Origin: Coriobacteriaceae bacterium
Lineage (GTDB): Bacteria > Actinomycetota > Coriobacteriia > Coriobacteriales > Coriobacteriaceae
Length of the DNA stretch: 39,913 bases
Assembly (NCBI GenBank): GCA_015062655.1
Contig: SUUG01000010.1
Span: 1-39,913, forward strand
Direction: 5' to 3'
The translations under genes were made by a program, and so were the position numbers. Positions 1 through 7,269 of this stretch are shown piece by piece. The notes below the pieces were generated by a model, which did no database searches, was not told the origin of the DNA, and worked only from the letters and a program-made list of their open reading frames with translations. The first letter of the stretch is position 1, and each line of letters begins with the position of its first letter.

Positions 1-146
1 CGTGGGAGAGCGAGGCGGGCAGGGCCGATGCCCTGCCCGCCTATCTGGAGCACTACAATTGGGAGCGTCCGCACAGCGCGTGCGGGGGCCTCCCGCCCAT
101 GTCGCGCATCGTCGGCGTAAACAACCTATTGGCACACAACACCTAG
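1..146 (+). CDS. IS481-family transposase, C-terminal fragment (runs off window start)
   Basis: The reading frame is open from the window edge (first full codon at 3) to a TAG at 144-146 and gives the last 47 residues of an integrase-core transposase. The pieces YLEHYNWERPHSA and GVNNLLAHN are typical of the end of the DDE domain of IS481 transposases; the catalytic Asp residues would lie outside the window. The stop codon is not inside the element: the terminal inverted repeat ends at 141 and the TAG belongs to the adjoining CCTAGG. IS481 elements are known to target CTAG and to take their stop codon from the target. The family call rests on the C-terminus, the end sequence and the target together. 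Confidence 0.85.
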   Translation, partial: WESEAGRADALPAYLEHYNWERPHSACGGLPPMSRIVGVNNLLAHNT

Positions 147-147
147 G
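120..147. mobile_element. Right terminal inverted repeat of IS481-like element plus NCTAGN target duplication
   Basis: Read on the minus strand from 141 inward, the end begins TGTTG and contains CAATAGGTTGT, the same core as the published IS481 end (from memory). It is followed at 142-147 by CCTAGG, which matches the 6-bp NCTAGN duplication of this family. The left end lies outside the window, so the matching CCTAGG copy cannot be confirmed. Confidence 0.75.
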
Positions 148-797
148 GGAAAATAGTTTATAAGCGCATTATTATATGCGTTCATCGCCATGAAGAATGG
201 GACGATGACGCAGACGGCGGCCAAAGACGGGCTGCCGATCGCGTAGTACGCCGTCAGGGAGATGCCGACCATCGCCACAAGCAGGAGCGCATTGAGCGAG
301 AAAGCCTGAATGAAGCGGGTAAGCAGCGGAATATCGATCGCCACGCCAAGCCGCGCCCCGGCGGTGACGAGCAGCGCCAGGCATGCGCAGAAGCTGCAGG
401 AGATGACGTAGGCGCTGCATGATACGAGCTTTGAGATCACAATGGAAACGAGACGCGCTGACCGGGCCCTTGCTACCTGTAGACTTGACGATGAGAAATC
501 GGACGCCGCCATATTCACCGCGATCACGGTGGCGACAGGGGGCCACAGCCACATGAAGAAGAGCGCGCTGCGGACCGCGGACCCGCCCAGATCTGCCGGG
601 TCCAAGATGAACAACGAGAACTGCGCTGCGCCACCCACCTCGCCTCCTGAATCAAAGGCGCCGAACGTATTCAAAAAGATAAATTGATCAGGCAAAACCG
701 GGCACAGCGCGATCATGAGCAGCGTGAACACCGCAAGGCCCTTGACCGAGAGCAGGCGCGGGGCGCGGCGCATGTCGCTGATAAAGAGCCTGCCCAT
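142..797 (-). pseudogene. ABC-2 type permease, interrupted by the IS
   Basis: About 218 native residues remain: a start at 797 (MGRLFISDM), then several strongly hydrophobic stretches such as AVFTLLMIALCPVL, LVSIVISKLVSCSAYVISC and LAAVCVIVPFFMAM. This is the layout of ABC-2 permeases that partner drug or bacteriocin ATPases. The frame crosses the IS junction at 141/142, adds five foreign residues (GVVCQ) and stops at 126-128. The start is one base beyond the ATPase stop and has a ribosome site (GGGAGGGG) inside the ATPase gene, so the two are translationally coupled. The missing C-terminal part should lie on the far side of the IS. Exact substrate unknown. Confidence 0.8.
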
Positions 798-798
798 G

Positions 799-1713
799 TC
801 ACTCCCCTCCCAAAAGCGCCTGGTAGTAATGCTCCAAGCTCGCCCGCACCGGGGACATCTCGAGCACCTCCACGCGGGCGGCGGCGAGGCAGCCCAGCAG
901 CGCCGAAGACCCCTGCGGCGGAACAGGAATCTCCAGACTGTTCGCCCCCGAGCGCTCGATCGCGAGCTGAGGAAACGCAAGTTCGAGGGCATCGACTGCG
1001 CGGCGCCCATGCGAGACCCGCAGCAGCAAACGGGAGGGACCGCCCTGCCGGATGTCCTCACGGCCGACCTTCTCCAACATGCGGCCCTTATGGATGAAGG
1101 CAAAGGATGTCGCGGTCTTCTCAAGCTCAGGGAGGTTATGGCTCGAGAGGAGGATGGTCCTTCCCTCCTCATCCCGCAGCCTGCATATCAGCTCGCGGAT
1201 CTCGGCCACGCCCATGGGATCCAAGCCGTTGATCGGCTCGTCCATGATGATGAAATCGGTGTCCCCCAGAAGGGCCGTGGCGATGTCCAGGCGCCGCTTC
1301 ATGCCCATGGAGAAGCCCTTCACCTTGGCTTTTCCGGTGTCGGTCAGCTCAACGATCCGGAGCGCCCGATCAACCTCCGATGCGGGGATCCCCCACTCGA
1401 TGCAGCGAACCTCCAAGTTCTGCCGCGCGCTCAGGTGCTGGTAGGCCCCGCTCACGTCGGGGACGTAGCCCATCCTCGCCCGGGCCCGCCGCAGGCCGCG
1501 CGCGCTGCGCTGCCCCAGGATGCTCAAAGTGCCCGACGTCTGCCGGGAGAGCCCGCAGATGATGTGGATGAGGGTGCTTTTCCCCGCGCCGTTGGCGCCG
1601 ATGAGCGCGCAGGTCTCGCCGCGCCCGACGGAAAGGTCGACCGAGTCCAACGCGATCTTGCGGCGATACCGTTTTGTGATGCCGGACAGATTGACAACCG
1701 GTGGGGCGGCCAT
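799..1713 (-). CDS. ABC transporter ATP-binding protein (drug/bacteriocin-type)
   Basis: This 304-residue cytoplasmic ATPase would energise the adjacent permease. Walker A (GANGAGKST) is at residues 39-47, a signature-like motif FSMGMKRR near 135, Walker B with the catalytic Glu as FIIMDEP, and the switch His in SSHNLPE. A C-terminal extension after about residue 215 is common in the CcmA/BcrA-like subfamily that exports or gives immunity to peptide antibiotics. The start at 1713 (MAAPPV) is chosen because an AGAGG sits at the right distance; an upstream in-frame ATG at 1746 would add 11 unconserved residues. It lies 139 bases after the Cys-rich peptide gene in the same direction. With its permease broken, the transporter is probably inactive. 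Confidence 0.9.
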   Translation of the reverse strand: MAAPPVVNLSGITKRYRRKIALDSVDLSVGRGETCALIGANGAGKSTLIHIICGLSRQTSGTLSILGQRSARGLRRARARMGYVPDVSGAYQHLSARQNLEVRCIEWGIPASEVDRALRIVELTDTGKAKVKGFSMGMKRRLDIATALLGDTDFIIMDEPINGLDPMGVAEIRELICRLRDEEGRTILLSSHNLPELEKTATSFAFIHKGRMLEKVGREDIRQGGPSRLLLRVSHGRRAVDALELAFPQLAIERSGANSLEIPVPPQGSSALLGCLAAARVEVLEMSPVRASLEHYYQALLGGE

Positions 1714-1852
1714 GGTGATCCTCTTTTCTTGTATGGGGTTTCGCACTTGCGCGGGGCGGGGAGGACGCGCGGCAGACGCCGGAGGAACCGGGGTTCTGGT
1801 CTTCCCCGCTCCGAGTTAGTCGGGATCTAGACCGAGCCTGTACTTGTGCCCG

Positions 1853-1996
1853 TCATCCCCTGCCACGAACGATGCATGAGTTCTTGATAAAACAGGGACT
1901 GTATGAACCGCAATACCTCATGTTGCAGTTATTGCCACTGCACAGTCCGTTGCACCCTCCACCGGGGTCCACATACGTGGGCTTGTAGATGTTCAT
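1853..1996 (-). CDS. Six-cysteine small peptide, candidate RiPP/bacteriocin precursor
   Basis: A 47-codon gene starts at 1996 (MNIYKPTYVDPGGG) and ends with TGA at 1853-1855. Six cysteines at residues 15, 19, 24, 29, 35 and 41 give the spacing C-X3-C-X4-C-X4-C-X5-C-X5-C, and the core is rich in Gly, Asn and Ser. There is no signal peptide or membrane segment. A good ribosome site (GAAAGGA, 7 bases from ATG) and a near-consensus promoter at 2076-2103 support expression. The gene is followed by an ABC ATPase and permease, the usual neighbours of a ribosomal peptide needing export or immunity. Cys-rich peptides of this size are often matured by radical SAM enzymes, but none is visible here; it would have to lie beyond the window start. 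The family is not recognised and the function is inferred from context only. Confidence 0.65.
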   Translation of the reverse strand: MNIYKPTYVDPGGGCNGLCSGNNCNMRYCGSYSPCFIKNSCIVRGRG

Positions 1997-2075
1997 GGTC
2001 ATTCCTTTCTTCCAGCCTGTTGAACCACATGGGCGTTCTCACTCGCCTCCCTCCCCGCTTACTGATGGCAAGTTT

Positions 2076-2103
2076 ATTGTAAAACGATAATATTTCATTT
2101 CAA
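2076..2103 (-). promoter_or_regulatory. Promoter of the Cys-rich peptide/ABC cassette
   Basis: On the minus strand TTGAAA (2098-2103) and TACAAT (2076-2081) are separated by 16 bases, in an AT-rich stretch that contrasts with its GC-rich surroundings. The expected start of transcription near 2069 leaves a leader of about 70 bases before the peptide gene. Confidence 0.7.
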
Positions 2104-2180
2104 GAACTTTTTTTAAGTCAAGAGAGGGGTTCCAGCTGGGGGCCTCCGTGCGCATCTCACCGCTCGGCGCACGGGGTCCA

Positions 2181-2348
2181 GCGCATTCGGTCGGGTTTCG
2201 CGGCAAGTGCATCGATTCCGCGTTGAGAAACGGCGGAAGTGCATCGATCGATGCACTTCCGCCGTTTCTCAACGAGCTCTGACCTGGTGTTTTCCCGCAG
2301 TTACGCACGGCCCCGGAAAGAGCCGATGCACTTCCTCGATAAGTCGAC
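2181..2348. repeat. Direct repeat copy 1 (168 bp) left of the galactitol PTS island
   Basis: From GCGCATTCGG to AAGTCGAC this stretch matches 8531-8697 in the same orientation at about 93% by eye (roughly a dozen differences and one gap). It contains the core AAGTGCATCG four times, twice in each orientation, two of them forming the central palindrome. No open frame in it is convincing. It separates the peptide cassette from the PTS genes. Confidence 0.8.
2221..2274. repeat. 54-nt perfect palindrome
   Basis: Every base from 2221 pairs with its mirror up to 2274, the arms meeting at CGATCG. The arms read CGTTGAGAAACGGCGGAAGT inward, then GCAT. No T-run follows on either strand, so it is not a standard intrinsic terminator. 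The equivalent in copy 2 (8571-8623) keeps the pairing with altered bases. Confidence 0.9.
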
Positions 2349-2455
2349 GGAATTCAGCACAGCTGGGTCGCCCTGGCCCAGTGAGCGCGATGCGATTCCG
2401 ATGCCATGCCAAAACCCAGACCCCGCACCCGCAGCGCCGACCGCGGCAACAAAGC

Positions 2456-2923
2456 CTAGACCAACTTTCCCGTCAGAAGGTCATACGCCTCAGAGGGCGT
2501 ATCACACGCGATGATCCTCCTCACCAGCTCTTGGTCCTGGATCAGTGCGATTGTCTTTTGCAGCATCTCCATATGCGCATGCGCCTCATCGAGGGCGAGC
2601 ATGACCACGAGGCTGACTGGGCACGTAAGTTCGGCCGCGTCCATCCGCCGCCAATCAACAGGGCGCTTCAGCACCCCAACGCAAAGCGCGCCGCGATTCA
2701 CATGCTCGATATCACAATGTGGAACCGCAACGCTCAAACCACCCGGCACCTCTAACCCTGTGGGAAACACCTTCTCGCGCTCGTGAATCGCTTTGGCATA
2801 TGAAGCCTTCACGTACCCCGCGTTTTGCAGTAGCAGCGCGAGCTCCTCCTCCACCTCGTACGTGGTCAACATCTCCGCATCGAAGACCCGGGTCAATGTT
2901 GCATCGAATCGTAAAGCGCCCAT
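2456..2923 (-). CDS. gatA: PTS sugar transporter subunit IIA (galactitol type)
   Basis: This 155-residue cytoplasmic phosphocarrier passes phosphate from HPr to the IIB subunit. The active-site histidine is His69 in VPHCDIEHVN, the pattern of the fructose/mannitol/galactitol IIA family; length fits a single IIA domain. The start at 2923 has AAAGGA 8 bases upstream. It is the last gene of the island operon, 17 bases after the kinase stop. The galactitol label comes from the IIC and IIB partners and the real substrate may be another hexitol or ketose. No clear terminator follows before the repeat at 2348. Confidence 0.88.
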   Translation of the reverse strand: MGALRFDATLTRVFDAEMLTTYEVEEELALLLQNAGYVKASYAKAIHEREKVFPTGLEVPGGLSVAVPHCDIEHVNRGALCVGVLKRPVDWRRMDAAELTCPVSLVVMLALDEAHAHMEMLQKTIALIQDQELVRRIIACDTPSEAYDLLTGKLV

Positions 2924-2940
2924 ACGGCACGTCCTTTCCC

Positions 2941-4413
2941 TTACTCCTCAAACGAGGCGACCATGTCCTCAAGCGGCAGGTACATTGTTTGAAAGAGGCG
3001 CTCGAGATACGCATGGCGATCTGCATTGCTTGAATATACGGTCGACTCGAACGCGGGAACAATATCCCAACCAAGAACGCGACCAGCAAGCATGACCGCG
3101 CCCCGAGCCACAGATTCCCTCACGCGGCAGGCATGAACCTCGATGCCCAGCGCGTCGGCCTTAAGCTGCATCCAAAGGGGCGACTTGATTGATGGGCCAA
3201 TAACCTTGGCGACCTCTCTTCCGCCCATTCCGAGCATGTGGCCATAAAGATTTCTCAGCTCGAGCGCGAGCCCAAGCGTCGCGCTAAAGAACATGTCATC
3301 TCGCGTCGTTCCATCAACGAATCCGTAGAGAAACCCCTTCGCGCGAACGGTCCTATGAGGCGGCCCGCTGCCTCTCAGGTGCGGGACGAAGATTAACTCC
3401 CGTCCTTCAAACGCTCCTGATAGGTATTTTCGATACATCTCATGGGGCATCACATCGAAAAAAGCATCTTCATCTATTCCCATCTGTTCGGCAACCCACT
3501 CCAATGCGAGTCCCGCTGTCGGGAGCGATGCGTAATATGAAAACAGCCCTTGCTCGACATAACGACCGTTGGAGAGACGGCTTCGGAACGAGCCGTCATT
3601 TAAAACTGGCTTCTTGTTGAGGGTCAGAATTCCCTCCGATGTCCCCGTCGAATTCAAGATCTCTCGACTCGGATCGAGTCCGCAGGCGACAGACCCAACC
3701 ATATGATCATGACCCGCCACACACACGAGGCACCCTTCGAAAACACCGGTTTCCTCAGCGATCTCCCTTTTGATTTTTCCGCGAGGCGCACCGCTTCTCT
3801 CAAGACGCGGAAACATCTCTGGACTGACGCCATAATGCTCAAGAATATCGCGCGCCGCCTCGCCCGTTGAGATATCCATCGCAAACGTCCGGGATGCGAG
3901 CGACTCATCCTGAGCGAGTTCACCGGAAAGCCACCATGCCACAAAATCACCCAACGGCAACCAAGTCATCCCCTCGAGGTTCTGACCATGGTCTCGAAGC
4001 CAAAGCAACTTGAACAGCCCGTAGTTTGAATGAGCGGGGATGCCCGTCACCCGGTACAAAGACCGGGCAGTGCCGTTCTTATGCATGTTATCTGCGTACT
4101 TGTGCCCGCGTGCATCAAACCACGCGATTGATGTTGCCCCGTGGTGCCCCGCTCGATCAAGCAAGACGCCGGACTCCCCCACGCTCGCAATGGAAATGAA
4201 CTCGATCTGCTCCGATACGGCGTGGCGAGCACAAGCCCCGAGCGCCTTCAAGAGACCGCGCTTTAACCTTTCGATGTCAAAGTCGACCATATCTCCTTCG
4301 ATGCGCTTAGGGGTGGGGAACTTCTCGAGATGAACCACGCCGCACGAGGGCAGATCACAGAGGGCCACTTTGCAGTTCGTCGTCCCCACGTCGATCCCGA
4401 TTGCCAAACTCAT
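2941..4413 (-). CDS. FGGY-family carbohydrate kinase
   Basis: A 490-residue sugar kinase of normal family length. The N-terminal phosphate loop is GIDVGTTNCK (residues 6-15), the likely catalytic base is Asp236 in AGHDHMVG, and the second-domain nucleotide loop is NSTGTSE (254-260). FGGY kinases phosphorylate sugars or polyols such as xylulose, gluconate or ribulose; the residues visible do not settle which. With an aldolase and a PTS in the same operon, it probably makes a bisphosphate for the aldolase or acts on a dephosphorylated intermediate. The start at 4413 has GGAGG close upstream. Gene order is IIC, kinase, IIA. Confidence 0.9.
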   Translation of the reverse strand: MSLAIGIDVGTTNCKVALCDLPSCGVVHLEKFPTPKRIEGDMVDFDIERLKRGLLKALGACARHAVSEQIEFISIASVGESGVLLDRAGHHGATSIAWFDARGHKYADNMHKNGTARSLYRVTGIPAHSNYGLFKLLWLRDHGQNLEGMTWLPLGDFVAWWLSGELAQDESLASRTFAMDISTGEAARDILEHYGVSPEMFPRLERSGAPRGKIKREIAEETGVFEGCLVCVAGHDHMVGSVACGLDPSREILNSTGTSEGILTLNKKPVLNDGSFRSRLSNGRYVEQGLFSYYASLPTAGLALEWVAEQMGIDEDAFFDVMPHEMYRKYLSGAFEGRELIFVPHLRGSGPPHRTVRAKGFLYGFVDGTTRDDMFFSATLGLALELRNLYGHMLGMGGREVAKVIGPSIKSPLWMQLKADALGIEVHACRVRESVARGAVMLAGRVLGWDIVPAFESTVYSSNADRHAYLERLFQTMYLPLEDMVASFEE

Positions 4414-4450
4414 GTGCTCTCAACCTCCAAGGAGCCACCCTCCCAACGGT

Positions 4451-4482
4451 TGGGACGACGCAGGACTTGCGACGTCGTCCCA
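4451..4482 (-). other. Intercistronic stem-loop between IIC and kinase genes
   Basis: TGGGACGACG (4451-4460) is the exact inverse of CGTCGTCCCA (4473-4482), giving a 10-bp stem with a 12-base loop. No T-run follows in the direction of transcription, so mRNA stabilisation or differential decay is more likely than termination. Confidence 0.6.
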
Positions 4483-4522
4483 CCGTGTTAAGGGGTGCTG
4501 GATGCCTCCGATCCGATATATG

Positions 4523-4642
4523 CTACTCAGCGTCTTTTTCCAGAAGATATGCCTGCTTGCGCGTGACCTTCCAGGTAAAGGCGACGAGGACAGCCGCCGC
4601 GACAGCAATACCGATAGCAACGTAGTTGCCGGAGAACACCTA
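4523..4642 (-). other. In-frame continuation of IIC after the amber codon
   Basis: After the TAG the frame continues with VFSGNYVAIGIAVAAAVLV, a plausible final membrane helix, then AFTWKVTRKQ and a charged tail, and ends in a second TAG at 4523-4525. Codon use and composition match the gene before the TAG. A CAG codon (Gln) would need only one base change to become this TAG. Confidence 0.7.
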
Positions 4643-5896
4643 GTAGATCAGATAGCGGAGGGGGTTGCCGCCATCGAGGAACGCGGTCACCAATCCGCCC
4701 GCAGAGGAGATGTCGTACCCAACACCCGTAGCAAGCTGCGTGATGAGAGACGCGGCCGCAGAGCAGATCAGCAGGTCGCCAATCAGGCACGGGATGCCGA
4801 TGATCACGGCTCGAACGATATTCTGGTTGCAGGCCACAACGATCATGGAGCAGAACACCGCCATATTCGCGAGGTCGGCCACCGGAAGAGTCTGGTTCCC
4901 CGGAACAATGAAGGCGAGCAGCACCGCGATCGGGGTCAGCAAGAGACCTGTGGAAATAATGGCCGGGTTTCCGATGGCCACCGCGATATCGAGGCCGATG
5001 TAGAAGTCAGAGCGATCGGGGAACCGCTTCGCCATAAACTCCTTCACACCATCGGAGACGGGAATCAGGCCGTCCATCAGAATGCGGGTCATGCGAGGCA
5101 GGATGTACATCACTGCGGCGAGGTTGATCGCGAGACCGATGAGGTCCTTGAAATCATAGCCGGCAAGCAGGCCGAGCAGGATGCCCAAGAAGAAGCCGAT
5201 CATCATGGGCTCGCCGAAGATACCGAGGCGCTTCTGAATCGTGGCCGGATCTGCATGAAGCTTGTTGAGACCGGGGATCTTGTCAATCACCCAATTGCCG
5301 AGCAGGCCAATGGGGAAGAACGCGGCACTGGAGAGCGTGGGCAGCGAGATTCCCGGGAGGTTGCAATACTTCTGAAGAAGCGGCGCCGACCAGTCTGCGA
5401 TCTTGATGATCACCACGGTCGCCACACCCGAAGCGATAAGACCGAGCACGAAGTTATCGGTCGCGATGTAGACAAGGGCCCCGGCGAACGCGAAGTGCCA
5501 ATAATTCCAGATGTCGATATCGATCGTTTTCGTCCATTTGAACGCGAGCATCACGAGGTTGATGATGAGCGTCAACACGATGCAGAACAGAGCGATGCTC
5601 GAACCCCAGGTAATCGCCGAGAGCGGGGCCCAACCAAGATCGACAGCAGGCATGTTCAGACCGGTGCGTTCGACCATGGCCTGGGCGGCCGGCCCCACCG
5701 CCTCGCCCATCATGCTGAAAATCGCGAACACGCCAACGAAACCGATACCGACAGTCAACGCCGCTCTGAATGCCTTCGCCGGCTTGATACGAAAGATGAG
5801 TGCGATGACCAGGATGACGCATGGAAGCATGACCGTGGCCCCAAACCCAAGCACATACTGCACGGCGTTGTACAGCGATTGGGCGATTTCATTCAT
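4640..5896 (-). CDS. gatC: PTS galactitol-type IIC permease, ends early at TAG
   Basis: The membrane channel subunit of the island PTS: 418 residues of strongly hydrophobic segments from MNEIAQSLYNAVQYVLGFG onward. NPAIISTGLLLTPIAVLLAF and the SGAT-family style loops fit the GatC group. The start at 5896 has GAAGGGAA upstream; an in-frame extension to 5983 lacks a ribosome site. The TAG at 4640-4642 is followed in the same frame by 38 codons (4523-4639) that encode a membrane helix and basic tail. With these the protein would be about 457 residues, close to the usual length near 450. The gene is therefore either truncated by a nonsense change or read through. Confidence 0.85.
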   Translation of the reverse strand: MNEIAQSLYNAVQYVLGFGATVMLPCVILVIALIFRIKPAKAFRAALTVGIGFVGVFAIFSMMGEAVGPAAQAMVERTGLNMPAVDLGWAPLSAITWGSSIALFCIVLTLIINLVMLAFKWTKTIDIDIWNYWHFAFAGALVYIATDNFVLGLIASGVATVVIIKIADWSAPLLQKYCNLPGISLPTLSSAAFFPIGLLGNWVIDKIPGLNKLHADPATIQKRLGIFGEPMMIGFFLGILLGLLAGYDFKDLIGLAINLAAVMYILPRMTRILMDGLIPVSDGVKEFMAKRFPDRSDFYIGLDIAVAIGNPAIISTGLLLTPIAVLLAFIVPGNQTLPVADLANMAVFCSMIVVACNQNIVRAVIIGIPCLIGDLLICSAAASLITQLATGVGYDISSAGGLVTAFLDGGNPLRYLIY

Positions 5897-5959
5897 GAGC
5901 GTTCCCTTCCCCGTGCCGGCAAACCCTTTGGATCGGCGATTTTGGATGCAAGAACCCGA

Positions 5960-5975
5960 GCCTCTTATATGAGGC
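5960..5975 (-). other. Small stem-loop in the IIB-IIC gap
   Basis: GCCTC, a 6-base TTATAT loop and GAGGC lie in the 144-base space between the IIB stop and the IIC start. It may adjust relative subunit levels. Nothing else is seen in that space. Confidence 0.35.
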
Positions 5976-6040
5976 GAGATCAAAACACGTTGTATGGAAA
6001 ATAGAGGTCGCAGCGCGCCTCGGATCTATCTCTTCGACCG

Positions 6041-6325
6041 CTAGGAGCGCAGCACGCTCGCGATCTGCTCCAGCACCTCTTTGTCACCGAAGCCGGTGAG
6101 GATCGGAAGGGCATTAATGACCGGAACATCGACCTCATAGGGAACCTGCGTCGTGGCCACGATCAAATCGAAGTCATTGCCGATTTGCTGGATGCTCGCC
6201 GTGTTGCGCTGATCGAAATCGAATTCGATCCCCTGCTCTTTGCAGTACTCAATCACTTTCTCCTCCACCACCGTGGAGGTGGCGATTCCCGTCGCACAAA
6301 CGAACAGGACCTTCTTCTTAGCCAT
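6041..6325 (-). CDS. gatB: PTS galactitol-type IIB subunit
   Basis: A 94-residue cytoplasmic phosphotransfer protein. The P-loop LFVCATGIATST carries the phospho-acceptor Cys10, typical of galactitol/lactose-type IIB domains; length is normal. It accepts phosphate from IIA His69 and phosphorylates the sugar bound to IIC. AAAGGAG precedes the start at 6325. It sits 56 bases after the aldolase and 144 before IIC. Confidence 0.93.
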   Translation of the reverse strand: MAKKKVLFVCATGIATSTVVEEKVIEYCKEQGIEFDFDQRNTASIQQIGNDFDLIVATTQVPYEVDVPVINALPILTGFGDKEVLEQIASVLRS

Positions 6326-6381
6326 GACGTGCTCCTTTCAGATTTGCTTCGTCGTGGTGTTCAAGCAATTGCCCGCTTGAG

Positions 6382-7251
6382 CTACGCAGCCGCATTTGAA
6401 TTTGATGCCTCGTTTGAGATCCCGTTGATCGCGAGCTGCGTGGAGCGCGCCACTTCGGTGACCGCTCGGCGGGCGCGCATGAGGACGGCTGCGAGGTTGA
6501 CCTCGCGGGGGTTCTCCTCCTGGGCATCGTGGACCGCGGAGATGAAGGCGCGGCGCAGGTCGCTCGCGATGTTGACCTTAACCATGCCGTGCTCCGCCAT
6601 CGCCGCGATGGTCGCGTGGTCGATCCCCGAGCCGCCGTGGAGCACGAGCGGGCAAGGGCAGACCGCCGCGATGCGGGCGAGGTGGTCGAGGTCGATATGC
6701 GGCTCCTCCTCGAGGCCGTGCACGTTACCGATGGACACGGCGAGCAGGTCGCACCCCGTCCGCTCGACGAACTCGGCCACCTGGGAGGGGTCGGTGCGGC
6801 TGTCGGCCTCGGAGACGTGGTCGTCCTCCTTGCCGCGGATGGCCCCGAGCTCGGCCTCGACGGACACGCCCTGCGTGTGGCAGAAGTCGACGGCGCGGCG
6901 CGAGAACCTGACGTTCTCCTCGAAGGGCAGGGACGCCCCGTCGATCATGACGGAGGTAAAGCCGGCCTCGACAGCGAGCCGCACGTCGTCGAGCGTCTTG
7001 CCGTGATCGAGGTGGAGGGCCATCGGAACCGTGTAGCGGCGGGCGGCCGCCCGGACGGCCCCGGCTATGAGGTCGTACCCCGTCAGGCGGACGTTCGTGG
7101 GGGCGATCTGGACGACACCGGGCATGCCGTTCGCCTCGAAGGCATCCATGATGGCGAGGGTCATCTCCATGTTGGTCGTGTTGTAGGCCGGCAGCATCGC
7201 CCCCTGCCTCCTCGCAATCCCAACCAGCGTGTTCATATCCACCAGGGGCAT
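6382..7251 (-). CDS. Class II fructose/tagatose-bisphosphate aldolase
   Basis: A 289-residue zinc-dependent aldolase that cleaves a ketose 1,6-bisphosphate to glyceraldehyde-3-phosphate and dihydroxyacetone phosphate. Asp82 and His83 in HLDHGKT, Glu132/134, His178 in GNVHG and His205 in LHGGSGI are the expected catalytic and metal ligands, and the phosphate-binding NIAS follows. Similarity is to the GatY/KbaY/FbaA group; tagatose or fructose specificity cannot be read by eye. The ATG at 7251 is chosen for its AGGGAAG; the frame continues 18 bases further up. It begins 18 bases after the gntR stop, so the regulator is first in the operon. Confidence 0.9.
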   Translation of the reverse strand: MPLVDMNTLVGIARRQGAMLPAYNTTNMEMTLAIMDAFEANGMPGVVQIAPTNVRLTGYDLIAGAVRAAARRYTVPMALHLDHGKTLDDVRLAVEAGFTSVMIDGASLPFEENVRFSRRAVDFCHTQGVSVEAELGAIRGKEDDHVSEADSRTDPSQVAEFVERTGCDLLAVSIGNVHGLEEEPHIDLDHLARIAAVCPCPLVLHGGSGIDHATIAAMAEHGMVKVNIASDLRRAFISAVHDAQEENPREVNLAAVLMRARRAVTEVARSTQLAINGISNEASNSNAAA

Positions 7252-7269
7252 TACTCTACTTCCCTTCAA

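Noticed and set aside
2039..2308. An 89-codon minus-strand frame across the peptide promoter and repeat
   Set aside because: It spans the palindrome and promoter and has no ribosome site; the 47-codon gene downstream is the better call.
4632..4643. Idea that the amber codon in the IIC gene marks an IS481 insertion or excision scar (CTAGGTGTT is shared with the IS end at 137-145)
   Set aside because: The shared word is only nine bases and the reading frame continues without extra bases, so a point change is simpler.
4370..6004. A 544-codon open frame on the plus strand over the IIC gene
   Set aside because: Shadow of the membrane protein on the other strand; highly charged translation, no ribosome site or motifs.
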